The translations under genes and the position numbers were made by a program. A DNA stretch of 64,000 bases, taken from the NCBI GenBank assembly GCA_963855995.1, contig OY979717.1, positions 34,420,997 to 34,484,996 on the forward strand, written 5' to 3'. Within the stretch, counting starts at the first letter, position 1; every line of letters begins with the position of its first letter. Below the pieces are notes generated by a model that did no database searches, was not told the DNA's origin, and worked only from the letters and a program-made list of their open reading frames with translations. Origin of the DNA: Muricea muricata (taxonomy: Eukaryota; Cnidaria; Anthozoa; Malacalcyonacea; Plexauridae). Below, in pieces: positions 42,060 through 54,323 of the stretch.

Positions 42060-42680
42060 ATGTCTATCCTCACGTACTTCGTTCTTCTCTTGGTCTCTCT
42101 TGGTTATGTTCTATCAGATTGTATATGTGTCAGAGTCGCAAAAGTATTGATGGACTGCGCGGATGAAGGATTTACCAAAATACCATATGTGCTTACGGCT
42201 GCGATTGGACGTGATATAATTCATATGTTAAATTTGAGAAGAAACAATATCAAATCGGTTTCAGAACATGAATTGATAAATAGGTATCCCGGGTTGAAAA
42301 TGATTTGGTTGAACTTCGACAAAATCCGAACTTGGATTGTACCCAAGTAAGGAGCTTCACCCAAATCGTTTTCAAAGTAGACTGTCCGCGCGCGAAGATT
42401 TACAACCAATGTCTAGCAAATGTGTTGTGTCAACGCGATACAGGAACATTTACCCCTCTAAACTCTTAGCAACGCATACTTGTCAAACATGCTATGTACC
42501 AACATTTTCATCAAGCATGGAAAATTCAATCAGTAAAGATTTTTAAGAGACCGCTGATTCACGCACACCACTACTCATTTTTATTTCACTTTCACTAGGT
42601 TTTTTAGTAGGAATAACAGTGTTTCGTTTTTATCTGATAGTAAAGAATTTTGGCAGACTTTGTTTGCCATCGTAACACGC
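42060..42680 (+). pseudogene. Leucine-rich-repeat membrane protein gene, frameshifted
   Basis: The ATG at 42060 gives MSILTYFVLLLVSLGYVLSD, a clear signal peptide. It is followed by an LRR N-terminal cap (CICVRVAKVLMDC ... GFTKIP) and an LRR-like LNLRRNNIKSVSEHEL. A frameshift near 42312 is needed to reach the C-terminal cap reading QNPNLDC and KVDCPRAKIYNQCLANVLC, which ends in a TAG. A third frame then holds PLLIFISLSLGFLVGITVF, a membrane-spanning helix, and a short cytoplasmic tail ending near 42670. It would have been a cell-surface single-pass LRR protein. Two frame changes and stops suggest a pseudogene. Introns are less likely because no splice sites fit. Confidence 0.6.
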
Positions 42681-43009
42681 TTTTTAAACCTGACTTCGGT
42701 TAATCGACATTCTCGGTTTAATTTGTTCAATCTTGTTATGGACAACGTTTTCATACGCTTGACGCGTAAGGTCCATGCAGATACTTTCCTTCGGGAACAA
42801 ACAATTGTACAAGTTTCTTTTTTACATTTCAGGAAGCCTCGCTCTGACTTCGCAGTACATTTCTCCTGTCTACCGTCTATACAGAAACAAGTGCACTTTT
42901 CGACAGAAACTATTAAATTTTGCTTTTTAAACTTTTTTGCCAACAAATCGATGCAACCACGTTGTACTCTTTGCCTAACCTCTCGATGCAGGGTTTTTAA
43001 AACTATCAC
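42581..43009 (-). CDS. Cys-rich hypothetical ORF, antisense
   Basis: A 142-residue minus-strand frame with a Cys-rich core (CTCFCIDGRQEKC ... CKKETCTIVC) and a basic C-terminal half. It overlaps the membrane-helix end of the LRR pseudogene on the other strand. There is no signal peptide and no splice site I trust. I do not recognise the family. It could be a chance ORF, or an exon of a minus-strand gene. Confidence 0.25.
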   Translation of the reverse strand: MIVLKTLHREVRQRVQRGCIDLLAKKFKKQNLIVSVEKCTCFCIDGRQEKCTAKSERGFLKCKKETCTIVCSRRKVSAWTLRVKRMKTLSITRLNKLNRECRLTEVRFKKRVTMANKVCQNSLLSDKNETLLFLLKNLVKVK

Positions 43010-44589
43010 CCCCCCCCTAGATGTTTTAAATAATCAATAGTGTTAAACAGAATATAACTAATTATAAGCAGTAAAACCCATTCGTGACATTATATGATCT
43101 AGAAACTTCTAGAACATTTCTTTTTGTTTGAAGCTATTTCGTCGCAATTATTATCGTTTTTCTTTAGGGAACATGACTCTGCGATGAATTTTGCATCATC
43201 ATTCTCTTATGGTGATACTATAACCAATAAGTACAATAGTTAATATGCACCGTCAACAAACGTTAACTATGCATTGCAAGAGGTAATTTATTATGGAGTG
43301 ATAATAATACCATCATTAAGGTGTTGTATCAGCAAAATAAAGCTATCGTCTTTGAATTAAATATCATTGCTATCGTGATTAAAATGTCGGTTCCTTTCGG
43401 ATACCATAAAAAAGTAAAATAACGAGGTGGCAATGTGCCAATGTCTTAAGCTGATTCGATAAGCATGCACGTTTTGTATAGCTATATGACATACACGGTA
43501 TAAAGCGCACAAGCGCTCTCACAAGCCAAAATTTTGACAAAATCCCATTGTCTGAGTGCACAAATCTTATAGTCCTAGTTTCTGTATAACCTGCATTGGT
43601 CCTATCTTAATCCCATTCACATTTTCTATCGTGGTTTTTGCATCCCACTTTCCCAGCAAAAAATAGACACTTCCCAGCTCCCATTTTACCCCTTCACTAT
43701 TCACTTACGATTCTTTCAGTTAACTTTTAGTTTTACAACAACTTGATTGTATAAAATATGACAGTGAATAAAACACCACTTCAGCTATGCTTAGGTTTAC
43801 CAAAATATTTTTCTTAAAATTTTTTTTATGACAACTTTAAATCTTCATTGGGTTTCACTACAATGCAAGCATAAGCGTACAATGTGTAGGGTAAGTGAAA
43901 AGAAGACTTTAGTATATATTGTTGACTTACGTATAATGTCCGCGTTTACTGCTGTGCCATATATCAGGGACATGTGCACCCAAGTTTACGACTAATAAAA
44001 ACCAGGCTGCATTTCACATATTCAAGTTCTAATAAGCTATTGGTGCATCTGAAGGCAAAGTGTGTCTTTGCAAAAATATCTTATTTTAACACCCGGCAGC
44101 CTTCAAGAAACTAAAAATACTTGTCACCAATTGCTATGCAAGTTAGCTTTTCGTTAGTGAAAAATAGAAATAAAACTAAAGGACTTTAAATTTCCCTGAA
44201 AAAGATTTGAAAAATCTATGCCGTACTATAGGCATAGAAATAGATACGTACAGTATTAAAGCATTGATAAATGAGCGCGAGTGTGAAACTGATTGTCGGA
44301 CTGAGGTTTTCAAGCAGAACATTTCGCAGTTTTCGCTTATCGTCCAAAAATTTGGAAACCGGTTCAAATACGGATTTTACTGGCGGAGTTTTAGGGAGCT
44401 GTTAAGATTAATGCCTTGGATTAATCATGCAGCTTTTCATGGATTCTTTTTTTTGGGGGGGGGGAGGGAGGCTAGTGACATTTAAGGATTTTTTGAGGCG
44501 TACGAAACTGTTTTGAGTACACATACACGGTCTTCGGGCGGGGCATTTTTATTTTTTAAGAAAATTGTAGAGGTAGCGACTCTGATCAA
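43010..44589. other. Non-coding region
   Basis: No recognisable gene. The open frame 44207-44485 lacks any known motif. A G-run (about 44453-44463) marks low complexity. Confidence 0.5.
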
Positions 44590-44831
44590 TAAGTTTCTTG
44601 TACGTTTGCATGGTGAATACAATATACTTTTTAAGCTTGGTGGAAACACCACGTAAATTTATTTTTGCAGAGCTTTCGATCCGTAAGCTCGGATCTTTAT
44701 CAGTGCTATAATAATATCACTTATTATTATATATAATTATTATTATAGCACTGATGAAGATCCGAGCTTACGGATCGAAAGCTCTGCAATAATAAATTTA
44801 CGTGGTGTTTCCACAAAGCTTAAAAAGTATA
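44590..44831. mobile_element. Palindromic Penelope terminal unit with 11-bp target duplication
   Basis: Two copies of the Penelope-like 3' terminus face each other, giving a palindrome at 44624-44830. Each contains a hammerhead-like core (plus strand 44751-44780; minus strand 44674-44703, the latter with CTGATAA instead of CTGATGA). ACTCTGATCAA flanks the unit on both sides (44579-44589, 44832-44842), so it inserted as one piece. Confidence 0.8.
44751..44780 (+). ncRNA. Hammerhead-ribozyme-like core in Penelope terminus
   Basis: CTGATGAAGATCCG, AGCTTA, then CGGATCGAAA: the conserved CUGAUGA box, a perfect GATCCG/CGGATC stem II and the GAAA box are in the right order. Flanking TTATTATAGCA and CAATAATAA can form stem I. 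Stem III (GC-TCT-GC) is very short. Penelope-like elements are known to carry such motifs. Self-cleavage is not shown. Confidence 0.6.
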
Positions 44832-44842
44832 ACTCTGATCAA

Positions 44843-45848
44843 GTTTACAAAGATGCATGCACGCGCCGGTGAAATTTGTCAATCCGCGAACATTCAGCAA
44901 GATGCGTGAAGAAAAACCAGACTGAAAATGAGCAATGCATATTTTCATGCGAATGAAGGATGCATCATGTGCAGGTTGCCTAATTTTTCTAGCACCCTTG
45001 TTGATATCCAGCGAGGACTTCCCCCACCTATCAAGCCATGCGGACAAAACATTCCTCCTTGGCAACTAAAATATGTCCGTCTAAGTTGATTGACAGGTGG
45101 AAAAGCATGATAGGGAACTTTAGGTTCGCGACGAGTACGAAATCTAGTACGACTACGACATTTCTTCCTTCGAATTTTTGCAATCACAAACGTTTTTTCC
45201 CTTTTTTATTTACTTATTACATCTTGGTAACAATGGTTTAGTCGAGCTATACACAGTCGTAATTAGTTCCTAGCAGTTGATAGAAATTATTATCCGGAAT
45301 TCGTACCAGATTTTGTAGCCGTTGCGAATCTAAAGTTCCCTTTTAAAGACTTACAGATAGGCGTCACAGCACTACTAGGTTATGTTGCAAAATAAGCTAT
45401 TTCCTATTTATTTTTATTATATTTCATTCGTTTTATTTTTTGCCCAGCAACATATGGGAATAGTAAAATGAAGTGTTTATATGGATACTAATTCACAATT
45501 ATTAGATTTTGATGATTATTATTAGCAGTATTATTGTTAGAGTATCATATTTCAATTAAAGTCTTTTTCATAATGTCCTTCCTTTATCATTTCGTTTCTG
45601 AGCTCGATTCCTGGCTTGAATCCTTAGCTCAGTATATAGTATATCTCCTCCGTCATGGCCAGAAATTTATAAAGGACAAAAATAAAAGTAAAATTTTGAC
45701 TCGTATCAGCTTAATAATCGATTTGGCAACATCTCGCTGAGTCGCTTTTTAAAAAAATGGCCAATGTTGCATCGTTTGATATTATTTTCTCGTGGTTTCG
45801 TATCAGCATGAATAAATTGTTTCTTTGTATAAAAAACATGAATGCTTA
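44843..45848. other. Non-coding region
   Basis: Nothing recognisable. Short open frames on both strands around 44820-45241 lack known motifs. Confidence 0.5.
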
Positions 45849-46040
45849 ACAAACTTAATAGAATTGTGTTTGGAAGTAATACATGTTTCTTCGGGACATC
45901 CAAACACCGAGAAGAGAGTTGGGAAATACGACGTGCAGCAGAATATTTTTGACGAGATGTTTGCATGGCCTGAGCTGATGAAACACTGTATTCGAGTGCT
46001 TGATATATCTTCTCAATCGAAGCAAAATCTAAGGAAATAA
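45849..46040 (+). CDS. Exon-like ORF of unknown function
   Basis: After a possible acceptor (AACTTAATAG) the frame reads ELCLEVIHVSSGHPNTEKRV, then DEMFAWPELMKHCIRVLDIS, and stops at 46040. Amino-acid composition looks protein-like (Trp, Cys, Met, Glu well spread), unlike nearby AT-rich frames. It could be the terminal exon of a host gene. I recognise no family, and no upstream exon was found. Confidence 0.3.
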   Translation, partial: TNLIELCLEVIHVSSGHPNTEKRVGKYDVQQNIFDEMFAWPELMKHCIRVLDISSQSKQNLRK

Positions 46041-47095
46041 AATCGTAAAAATCTATGAGAAGTAAGAAAAAATTATCCACAATAATGTCAATAATGTATG
46101 AACGTTTACTTTCATGCTCCGCCGTCGGAAGTCATCTACTTAAATGTATCATAATAAATTTTTACCGTGCTACACGTTAGGCAATTGCGCGAGCGTATAT
46201 AGCTGACTGGCGAAGGCATTTTTTTCCTGCTGTACGATTTAACAAGCTTACGCAAAGAGATGAAGTGTTCTGTTGGGGTATTCTTACCGATTACTTTGAT
46301 GGTAAGTTCTATTAGTTGTTCAAATTAGAAAAGGCATACGTATATTTAGTTTAAGACCTGTATATGAGTTTGTATGCATTTCATTTAGGACAGATAGTCT
46401 GAACTGTTTTAGGGTAAGTTGACCATGACGGTCAAAATGATAACGCTGCTCGAACACCAATACGGGGCGAAACATCCCAAACCGACCACACCCAAAAACA
46501 ACGCTTTCGCCATAGTGCTATCCACTAAACCATACAAGCTATGGTTATTCTGAGGTAATTATGTCGTTCAGAGATAGTGCTTTTAGGGGTGGTCATTGGT
46601 ACGTGTGAGATGTCTAGCACTCATATTTCACAAGAAAATAAGCATGCCATGCTCGTGGTCAAATGTCAATTTATGTAGTACACCTTCATATAAACAGCAG
46701 TGGAATAAAATTGTATTTTTTTCTAAATCTTTTCGTTAGAAACATAATTAAGTCTTATTTAAAATATATATTTACTGCTTTGTGTACAATAGTTAATATT
46801 TTGTGACTGAAATAATCATTTGAATTGTAAATACCTCATGCAAATTGATGTATTTGGCCAAATTCGCCACTTTACTCCGCTGTTAACACCGATGCTCGTT
46901 TAAATCCTTCCAAATACTTTAGTCAGCTCAGATGTGATGGTATTAGGCACATTCCCAACGAATTGTAACTACGTTTCAAGTAGATTATAGCTGTTTAACC
47001 ATCGACGGGGTAAAACCTCAACTTTGTCCAAATTCGGTGCCATTGTGTTGTCCCGTATCGGTTGTCAACAATTCGACCTTGTTAAAATTCCATCC
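46041..47095. other. Non-coding region
   Basis: AT-rich, with no gene, repeat or motif I can support. Confidence 0.5.
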
Positions 47096-48036
47096 AAGCC
47101 ATTTTAATTGCACTATTGACAAATTTAACCCTTCGTTAAGGATATAAAACTAAAATTATGAATCAAAGATACAAAATGCGGTATTAAACCATCGTTTACA
47201 ATGTTGCTCATAAGTCTTCAAAAACATTCGGTACTAATCTCGCGCGGACAAAGTGCGGCAGGACTCTGACGGGGGGGGGGGGTGTTGAATGTCTTCACGA
47301 AGTTAGAAGAAGACTGCGTGTGACAGCAGACACCCAAGACGTCCCATATTCACCTTAGTCTAATTTAAACTAAAATTATGAATGTTATTTAACGAAAACT
47401 ACTTATTTAACTTATAATTAATATTTAAAATTTTTCCCCTTAGTTGCGCATAAATATACATTAAAAAATTCAGCACTTCTAGTCAATAATCATTCAATAA
47501 TTGTAATTTATCCATACCAAGAAAAACCATTTAACGACATTAACAAAGACCTGAAAACTTATGGGGAAAGCCGAATATCTTATACAATGGTAAATGCAGA
47601 AGCTTTTAAGGATGTTTGTAGGACCCCCAGGTATTCATAATGACGTCATCGCCAGAGAATTTTCAATGTAATTCTAGCTGACAAAACATTGAGAAATATC
47701 TCTAGGTTTTTAGCCAATAACAATGAATATTTCATCACGATTGTGCAATAATATAATTTTTTGTTAATTTGCACCTGCTAGTACTTCTATTTCATTAATT
47801 CTCGTTGCGCCCTGATGTCACACGCAGGCTTCTTCTAAATTCGTGAAGACATTCAACCCCCCCGTCACAGTCCTGCCACTTTGTCCGCGCGAGATTAGTA
47901 TATAATGTTTTTAAAGACTCATGAGCAACATTGTACATGATGGTTTAATACCACATTTTGTATCTTTTATTCATGGTTTTAGTTTGATATCGTTAACAAA
48001 GGGTTAAACTTGTCAACAGTGCAATTAAAATGGCTT
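47096..48036. repeat. Large inverted repeat with ~230-bp arms
   Basis: The left arm 47096-47330 (AAGCCATTTTAATTGCAC onward) and right arm 47809-48036 are reverse complements with scattered mismatches. They share CGCGCGGACAAAGTG / CACTTTGTCCGCGCG and a G-run facing a C-run. About 480 bp of AT-rich DNA lies between. No ORF. Probably a foldback transposon. Confidence 0.85.
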
Positions 48037-48154
48037 ACCATTATTACAGAAGTAATATGCACTTGAAGAACTAAATATAGTGAAAACATTAGTGCGAAAA
48101 CAAAATATAAATGAGTGGTTATTTCTTCTGTCGTCAAATCAAAAACTGTATATA

Positions 48155-48948
48155 CAGGGTGTGTAAAAAAAACGGAGCCCATCTTTTGTGTCAAATTTTT
48201 TCTAAATTATTGAAGCTTATAGCACAATTTTGGACTTGTTTTAAACCACGTTCTTTTCTCTTTCAAACAAGCCCTAATTCGTATTTTTACTCCCAGTAAC
48301 GTATGTGCTATGACAAATTTAGTAAAAGCTATCGATTTGAGATGCCTTCGAATTATGCAAATTCACTATGTCTTTCATGGTCGCCAGCTAAATTTTTAAT
48401 TTTTTCGCTGGTAGTTGTGTCAAACTTAATAAAACTTGTTATAAAGCTTTACTGAAGATAACGAGCCGTTAACGTGCACTACGAACGGATAGGTCAAGCT
48501 TGTATCGACATTATGAATATTGACATTATGCAATTTCGACAACATTGTGCACGCGCGGATAAGCAAAACGCTAATTTCGATCATCATTTTGGCATAAATC
48601 TAAGGTTTTTGTTGAAGTAAACGGTCCGTAATCTTCTGTAAAGCTTTATAACAAGCTTTATTAAGTTTAACAGAAATACCATTCATGTAATAAGCGGAAA
48701 AAATTAAAAATTTAACTGGCGAGCATGAAAGACATAGTGAATTTGCATAATTCGAAGGCATCTCAAATCGATAGCTTTTACTAAATTTGTCATAGCCAAT
48801 ACGTTACTGGGAGTAAAAATACGAATTACGGCTTCTTCGAAAGAGAAAAGAACGTGGTTTAAGACAAGTCCAAAATCGTGCTATAAGCTTCAGTAATTTA
48901 GAAATAATTTGACGCAAAAGATGGGCTCCGTTTTTTTGATACACCCTG
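48155..48948. mobile_element. TA-flanked foldback element, CAGGGTG termini
   Basis: CAGGGTGTGTAAAAAAAACG at 48155 and its near complement ending CACCCTG at 48948 head two arms of about 300 bp. The arms pair with few mismatches (for example CACGTTCTTTTCTCTTTC / GAAAGAGAAAAGAACGTG). TA repeats flank both ends. The short ORFs inside the arms are mirror images and are not genes. Tc1/mariner-like MITE by terminus and TA target. Confidence 0.85.
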
Positions 48949-50149
48949 TATATATATATATTGTTAAACTTCTGTTGACATGAACTGTGACAAATCTGAA
49001 AAGACAAAAACAATACAAAATATACAACAGAAAAATTGCTCAACGCGATCTATATCGAGGAATAAATAACGAGTAGAAAGCTCCCCCCCCCCCCGCTCCC
49101 TCTTTCAAAAATAAATGAAATGAATGGGCTACCCAAGCTGTCTCTATAGTTTTTTCGATCATTTAAAGGCTGTGTTTTAATTATCTTAAAGATCCATATG
49201 AACCTGAGGTTGAGGGAACTTTTTCTCAACAACATGATCTGACATGTGTTCTTAGTATCCGTATTTTTTGTGTCCAGTTTACCAATACATGGCCCGTGTG
49301 TGATCCCCCTGTCTAATTCAACACATCAAAACCAGTAGCGAAGCCAGCCCGACAATTTGTTCATGCTATGCAAATCATTATCATAAATTCATTTCTTTAG
49401 AAATTGATCCTTATACAGTCTATAAACAATGAAAAATTTGCATTTGCATGACCAAATGTCAGGCTGGCTTCGTCACTGATCAAAACCATAGCCAGACCGG
49501 TAGTTTTCTTTCAGCAATCAATATTAAATAATATATCGAGCCTGGTTCTCTATGTCGTTGTGAGTATACAGTACACATGGCGAATATGATGGATGCCCGG
49601 TTGATGTCGTGAGAGCTAGATAGATTTAACCAATAGAACCACTCTCCTCCGCAGAGGCCTTTTAATTTTTTAACCTTTTGCTTTTTTATTAGTCTTACAT
49701 GACGTTTCAGCAGATATTAAGGCACACGGAGGATTATGGGAAATTGAAATTTGAGAAGGGAAGCCTCAGCCATATAATGTGTTCAAGTGAGCGATTTTGT
49801 GAACGCGGGATGACGTGCCGATACCTTCGATATAGAGATTCGCGAAATTCGGTCGCAAAATCTTATCATAGATGGCAAGTAAAATAGCTTATAAGTAAGA
49901 ATATTCCTTTTATGTTGGAAAAAATGTATATTCTTTTGGGATTTGCTATATTTTGAAAGAATTTAATATGCAAATCCGCCATCTTGAAAACATTATATGG
50001 CAGAGCATTAGGACGCAAATTATCACTTAAATTAATTGTTGAATAAAATGCTCGCAGTTTTTTATCGATTCCCATGAATTAAATGAGTTGAGACGTTAAA
50101 AACCGGAGCGGACGTTAGTATTATATAACTTAGGTTATGAAAATTTCAA
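48949..50149. other. Non-coding region
   Basis: Contains a C-run near 49082-49094. The ORF 49699-49887 (with CSSERFCERGMTCRYLRYR) is unrecognised. A near-inverted pair around 49336-49360 and 49458-49478 (AGCGAAGCCAGCC / GGCTGGCTTCGTC) may bracket a small MITE. Confidence 0.45.
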
Positions 50150-50850
50150 TCAGGTTGCTTACTTTACCATTAACATGCTGGTAGCTTGGAATGCCCACTT
50201 TATAGACACGCATATCATGGCGTAAAACAGAATATCTGAATCATGTCTGAGCGTTCTTATGAAATTTCTTAGGCTTTCACGGCTTTTCTACGTTTTTAAA
50301 TGTAGAAACCTATTCGAAAAGATACAGACTTGAGTTAAAATGATAATAAAACGGTCATGCAGTTATCAGCTATTTGACTAAGGCTTAGACCTCTATACCA
50401 AAAACTAATATCAATAAATAAGATTATGAAACAGAAGATAAAACTCTTTCCTACAAAACCTATAGTATTTGCGAGTCCAGATAATATACAGTCTGCTGCA
50501 AGCTTTACTACTTAATTCATCCAATTACACGTGAAACGTTACACCTAGTATTTTCAAACAACTTTTGCGAGTAATCATAGGCAAAGGCTTTGGAAGTGGC
50601 CGAGATATTTTGCCGCGTATGACTATCTCCTACGTCTTCTTAAACTTAAGTTTCATGCGATTTGTTTCCGCCCAGATCTTAATATTTTTAGTTTTCATAT
50701 AAGAAGTATGAGTATCATCTGTGAGCTTAATCTCTAGATTTATGTCATCATATTTAACAATTAAGTTTGAAGCTTCAACAGGACGAATATCATTGATCAT
50801 AATCCAAAACAATATTGGTCCCAATACCAGAGAACCCCACGATTTATATG
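50150..50850 (-). pseudogene. LINE reverse transcriptase fragment, minus strand
   Basis: The frame 50824-50630 reads MGPILFWIMINDIRPVE (RT block after the GxPQG box), then VKYDDINLEI in place of a YADD box (one residue lost), and IWAETNRMKLKFKKT. In other frames downstream come EIVIRGKISRPLPKP and LKILGVTFHV, the standard post-YADD segment of CR1/Rex-like LINE RTs. The remaining region to about 50150 is readable only in fragments. Stops and frameshifts are frequent. A dead remnant unrelated in position to the other LINEs. Confidence 0.7.
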
Positions 50851-51514
50851 TAGGTATTTTTCAGTTCTTAGTAGTTCCACTGACTAACAATATCATACAC
50901 ATGAAACAATCTTTTACAAAATTACACAAATTACTTTTCATAAGATTTAGATATTCGCTCTGCGTTTTTGCATCATATGATGCACCATAACGTCATGTAC
51001 CGGGCGCTAAATGAAGCCAAACACCAAAGAACATAAAACTGTTTGCTATGAATCTTCGTGCCAAACATGAGTCAACACTGCTATAACATTGCTGGTCAGC
51101 AGTTAAGCAACAAACACTCTCATAGTTTGGCAGTCCAGATGTATATACCTCAATGGTGCGAACGGCCCCTGTAATACTACTATTGTGGCACGGGCTGTCG
51201 TCAGCTAATCAAAAACCCCATTTAGGTTACTGGCAGTTATGGATATAGAAAAAAGGTGAATAGAATATATATTTAATTACAGGAAATGTTCATTATTACT
51301 GGCTACCTCTTGGCCAATTGTCTGTATGGAGTTTCAGCCAATCGAGGAGAAGGTATGTTGCATTTCGACACTACAGTATAAACAAATAAAAAAATTATAC
51401 TGAAGCAATTTGTTGAGTAGTTAAGTTTGATGCATGGTGATTGGTGTATACCCTGTATTCTACACACAGCCTTATTTGGCAGATGAACTCTACGACAGAT
51501 ACATAAATCTAGTA
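50851..51514. other. Non-coding region
   Basis: No gene recognised. The frame 51521-51303 (minus) has no known motif. Confidence 0.5.
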
Positions 51515-51522
51515 GCGTCATC

Positions 51523-51742
51523 CAGTGGCGGATCCAGGGTAACTCAAAATAAATTATAGCAGCTCAATTTTAAATTCAAAATAACTTTATAACAATGTCA
51601 TAGGTTATGAATTTCAAAAGAATAAAATCTAACCAATGAAGTTGCTTTGAAGTTGTTTTTTGAAGGTATTTTAAAATGTAAATATATCCTAGAATGAGCT
51701 GTGGTAATTTATTTTGACGTAGCTATGCTAGATCCGCCACTG
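51523..51742. mobile_element. hAT-type MITE with perfect 8-bp target duplication
   Basis: Termini CAGTGGCGGATCCAG and CTAGATCCGCCACTG, flanked by GCGTCATC on both sides (51515-51522, 51743-51750). It is 220 bp and non-coding. The ends resemble those of the hAT element at 19233. Confidence 0.92.
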
Positions 51743-51750
51743 GCGTCATC

Positions 51751-53215
51751 ATCACTGAATAACCAAAACATTTGGTGATGTCGGTGGCTTCAAACCTCTT
51801 CATAATTTTGGAGTGACCCAAATTTTAAGGTTTTTGTCAAAGCTTTTTGTCGCTTGCATGCGCTTGCAAAATCGGGCCCAGATCCTAGACTTACAACAAT
51901 TTTAAAAATGTTTGTGTCCATAGATGTCTTGCGTGGTTTTGCTTAGACTTACTCTGAAATCATTGCCTGCAAGCATGTTGATGGTTAATGCCTCATATAA
52001 TTTTGCTGAAAGTAATTATATTTTTCAAAACAACGGCTTGAAAATGCATGTGAGATTCTGACTAAAAAACTAGCCTATTTAAACGTGCTTTTATAAAAAT
52101 AAATTAACTGAAGGTACTACTTTTCCATTATATAAAGTGCTCAACTAACCGTATGCTCTCCTGACGGTATTGCTATGCCATTGCAGATAAACCATTTTCT
52201 CTTGACCACTGCATAGCCGCATATACGTCCACTCTTATACCATTCCTGTTCATTTAAATAGTAAGTTTCAGTCTTCAAATCTTTGGCAAAGAAGCAATTT
52301 TGAAAATCATGAATTCCTATGGACGTCAAAAAATTACTGAAAACGTATATAATTTGCATCACAACCAGTGCTTACTTTCACCTAATCAATTAAATGTTGC
52401 TGATAGTACATAAAAGTACGTTCGACTGTGCCCGTTATACTGTATGTGCCAAAAACTTTATATAATTTTTGTTGCGTTCAGGCACGCTCAATTATTGCTC
52501 AACTGTGCAAGTTCTAAAACGATCGTATCTCACTATACATAGATTGTACTTGTTTAGAGGCAACCGCCATTTTCATTCATTTCTTCAATAAACCCATTTT
52601 TACTACCAAAACGTAATGGAAAATTAGCTAACGCATTTGCCCAATAGCTGAGAAGCTGTTTATCATTACAAATTATTGGCTTCTTTCAGACGTATATTGC
52701 ATGGTTTATGTTTAGATTTGTCTTGTTAGGGTATATATATAAGGGGTGTAATTTGTTTGGCTGACTATTCTTTTGTTGGTTTGTATATTTCACCTACGAT
52801 TTTTAACAATGGTGCACTTCATTTCGATTGAAAACCTGCCTCGAAATATGCATTAGTTGAGACTCATCATCAGACATGGATAGAGTGTGAATTACGAAGT
52901 CACTAAACATACCTGCCACCTAAAAAAATTGCAAATGACAGCTGCACGTGTGTACATGTCAGAAATATTGTAGTATACGTACAGTATAGCAGCAATGATC
53001 TCCGAAATCAAATGGTCATGCAAATAGTGCCCTCATAATAAACACCAATTAACTCTTTTCGCAAACCAAAAACTCCAGTATTGAATCTTTCTCGAGAGTG
53101 CCGTCTGAACACTCTAAATAATTGTGTGCTTCAGAAAATTAATAGAGAGTAGCTCTAATCGTCGTCAAGTGTTAAAGTTTTTTTTGTGAGGATACGGAAG
53201 CACCCGAAGCAAAAC
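51751..53215. other. Mostly non-coding region
   Basis: Apart from an exon-like minus-strand ORF at 52150-52336, nothing recognised. Confidence 0.45.
52150..52336 (-). CDS. Exon-like ORF of unknown function
   Basis: On the minus strand a possible acceptor (ACGTTTTCAG) precedes a 187-nt open block containing DFQNCFFAKDLKTETYYLNE and SGRICGYAVVKRKWFICNG. It ends at a possible donor GTTAGT at 52149. Three cysteines and aromatic-rich composition look like a folded extracellular domain. Family not recognised, no neighbouring exon identified. Confidence 0.3.
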
Positions 53216-53360
53216 CAGGGTTGCCAGATCACTGCATTTTTGAGGCCAAATCGTCATTAGTGTAGTCAAGTAAACAAAGAAAACAAAAGGCAAGTACAAA
53301 GAAAAACAAAGAGCATTGTTGAAGATTTGGCTTCAAAAATGCAGTGATCTGGCAACCCTG
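53216..53360. mobile_element. hAT-like MITE, CAGGGTTGCCAGATC termini
   Basis: CAGGGTTGCCAGATCACTGC and its exact complement end a 145-bp unit, with arms of about 37 bp. Flanks AGCAAAAC and AGAAAAAC form an 8-bp target duplication with one mismatch. Confidence 0.85.
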
Positions 53361-53610
53361 AGAAAAACTACAGTATATCGTAAATACTTCTTCATTACCC
53401 TTTCAATTAGATTTCCGAGTCCGATGAGCCTGGTGCATGGGAATATGACGCCAAGTTTAAACCGCCGACTCATCGCTGCTAATCATTGAAGTAAAAAAAT
53501 ATTAATTAAGAATTAGTCGCCCAAGGCGGGACGATTACAGGCCTATATAGTCTTGTAATCACCGAGCCTGTTGCAACTAATTGTTTTAGTATAAATTTTC
53601 AGTGTTTATA

Positions 53611-53896
53611 CAAGGTGAGTAAAAAAAACTGATGCTCTTTCAAATTCAAATTAGATGCGAATTTCATTAAGGTGTATTCCCATGGGTATACAGAGAACAG
53701 ATGTGATTTAGTACACAGTACGTAAACCAATTCAACGAGTGATGCCAGCTCGCTAGTATCAGTTTTTTACTTATCCTGTACTGTGTACTTAATCGCGATC
53801 TGTTCTCTGTATATCTATGGGAATACTTAAAGTTCCGTAATGAAACTCGCGGTTAATTTGAATTTGAAAGGGCATCAGTTTTTTTTACTCACCCTG
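53611..53896. mobile_element. CAGGGTGAG foldback MITE, copy 1
   Basis: Arms share AGTAAAAAAAACTGATGC, TTTCAAATTCAAATTA and a GGTATACAGAGAACAGAT segment in inverted order. The left end reads CAAGGTGAG (one change). It belongs to the same family as copies 2 and 3 below. Confidence 0.85.
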
Positions 53897-53900
53897 TATA

Positions 53901-54321
53901 CAGGGTGTCCCCCAAAAAACCAAAATTATTGAAAATGATCTATTGTTAGAATTTCAATGCCTAGCACTAAATTGAACCCACGAGTGGATAAACTATTGAC
54001 ATAACCGTCATAGTTAATAGTAATTCTAAACCTACGAGTGCATATTAAAAATGCAATCAAATTTTATGCATGGGTTATTTTAGCCTATTCAATTTGGTTT
54101 TATCAATATTCCCTACAGGTATAAGTTGTTTCAGCCGGGAAAATGACGACATCAAGCAAAATAACAAGATAGTATTGTTTTCATTTTTTCTAAGCCTGAT
54201 TTGTTTTTAGAGTTTAGAGAAAACAATTTACAAATGTAAATTCCCATGAGCAAAACAAACGTACTTTACAGAGATATTTTAATTTTTTAACAAGATTTTG
54301 GGGTTTTTTTGGGACACCCTG
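53901..54321. mobile_element. CAGGGTGTCCC mariner-like MITE
   Basis: The termini CAGGGTGTCCCCCAAAAAAC and GTTTTTTTGGGACACCCTG are inverted. The interior is unrelated to its neighbours and non-coding. TA separates it from the elements on either side. Confidence 0.85.
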
Positions 54322-54323
54322 TA

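Noticed and set aside
48111-49043. Two similar short proteins (IYRVCKKNGAHLL / IYRVYQKNGAHLL) on opposite strands
   Set aside because: They are the two arms of the foldback element 48155-48948 read in mirror orientation, not paralogous genes.
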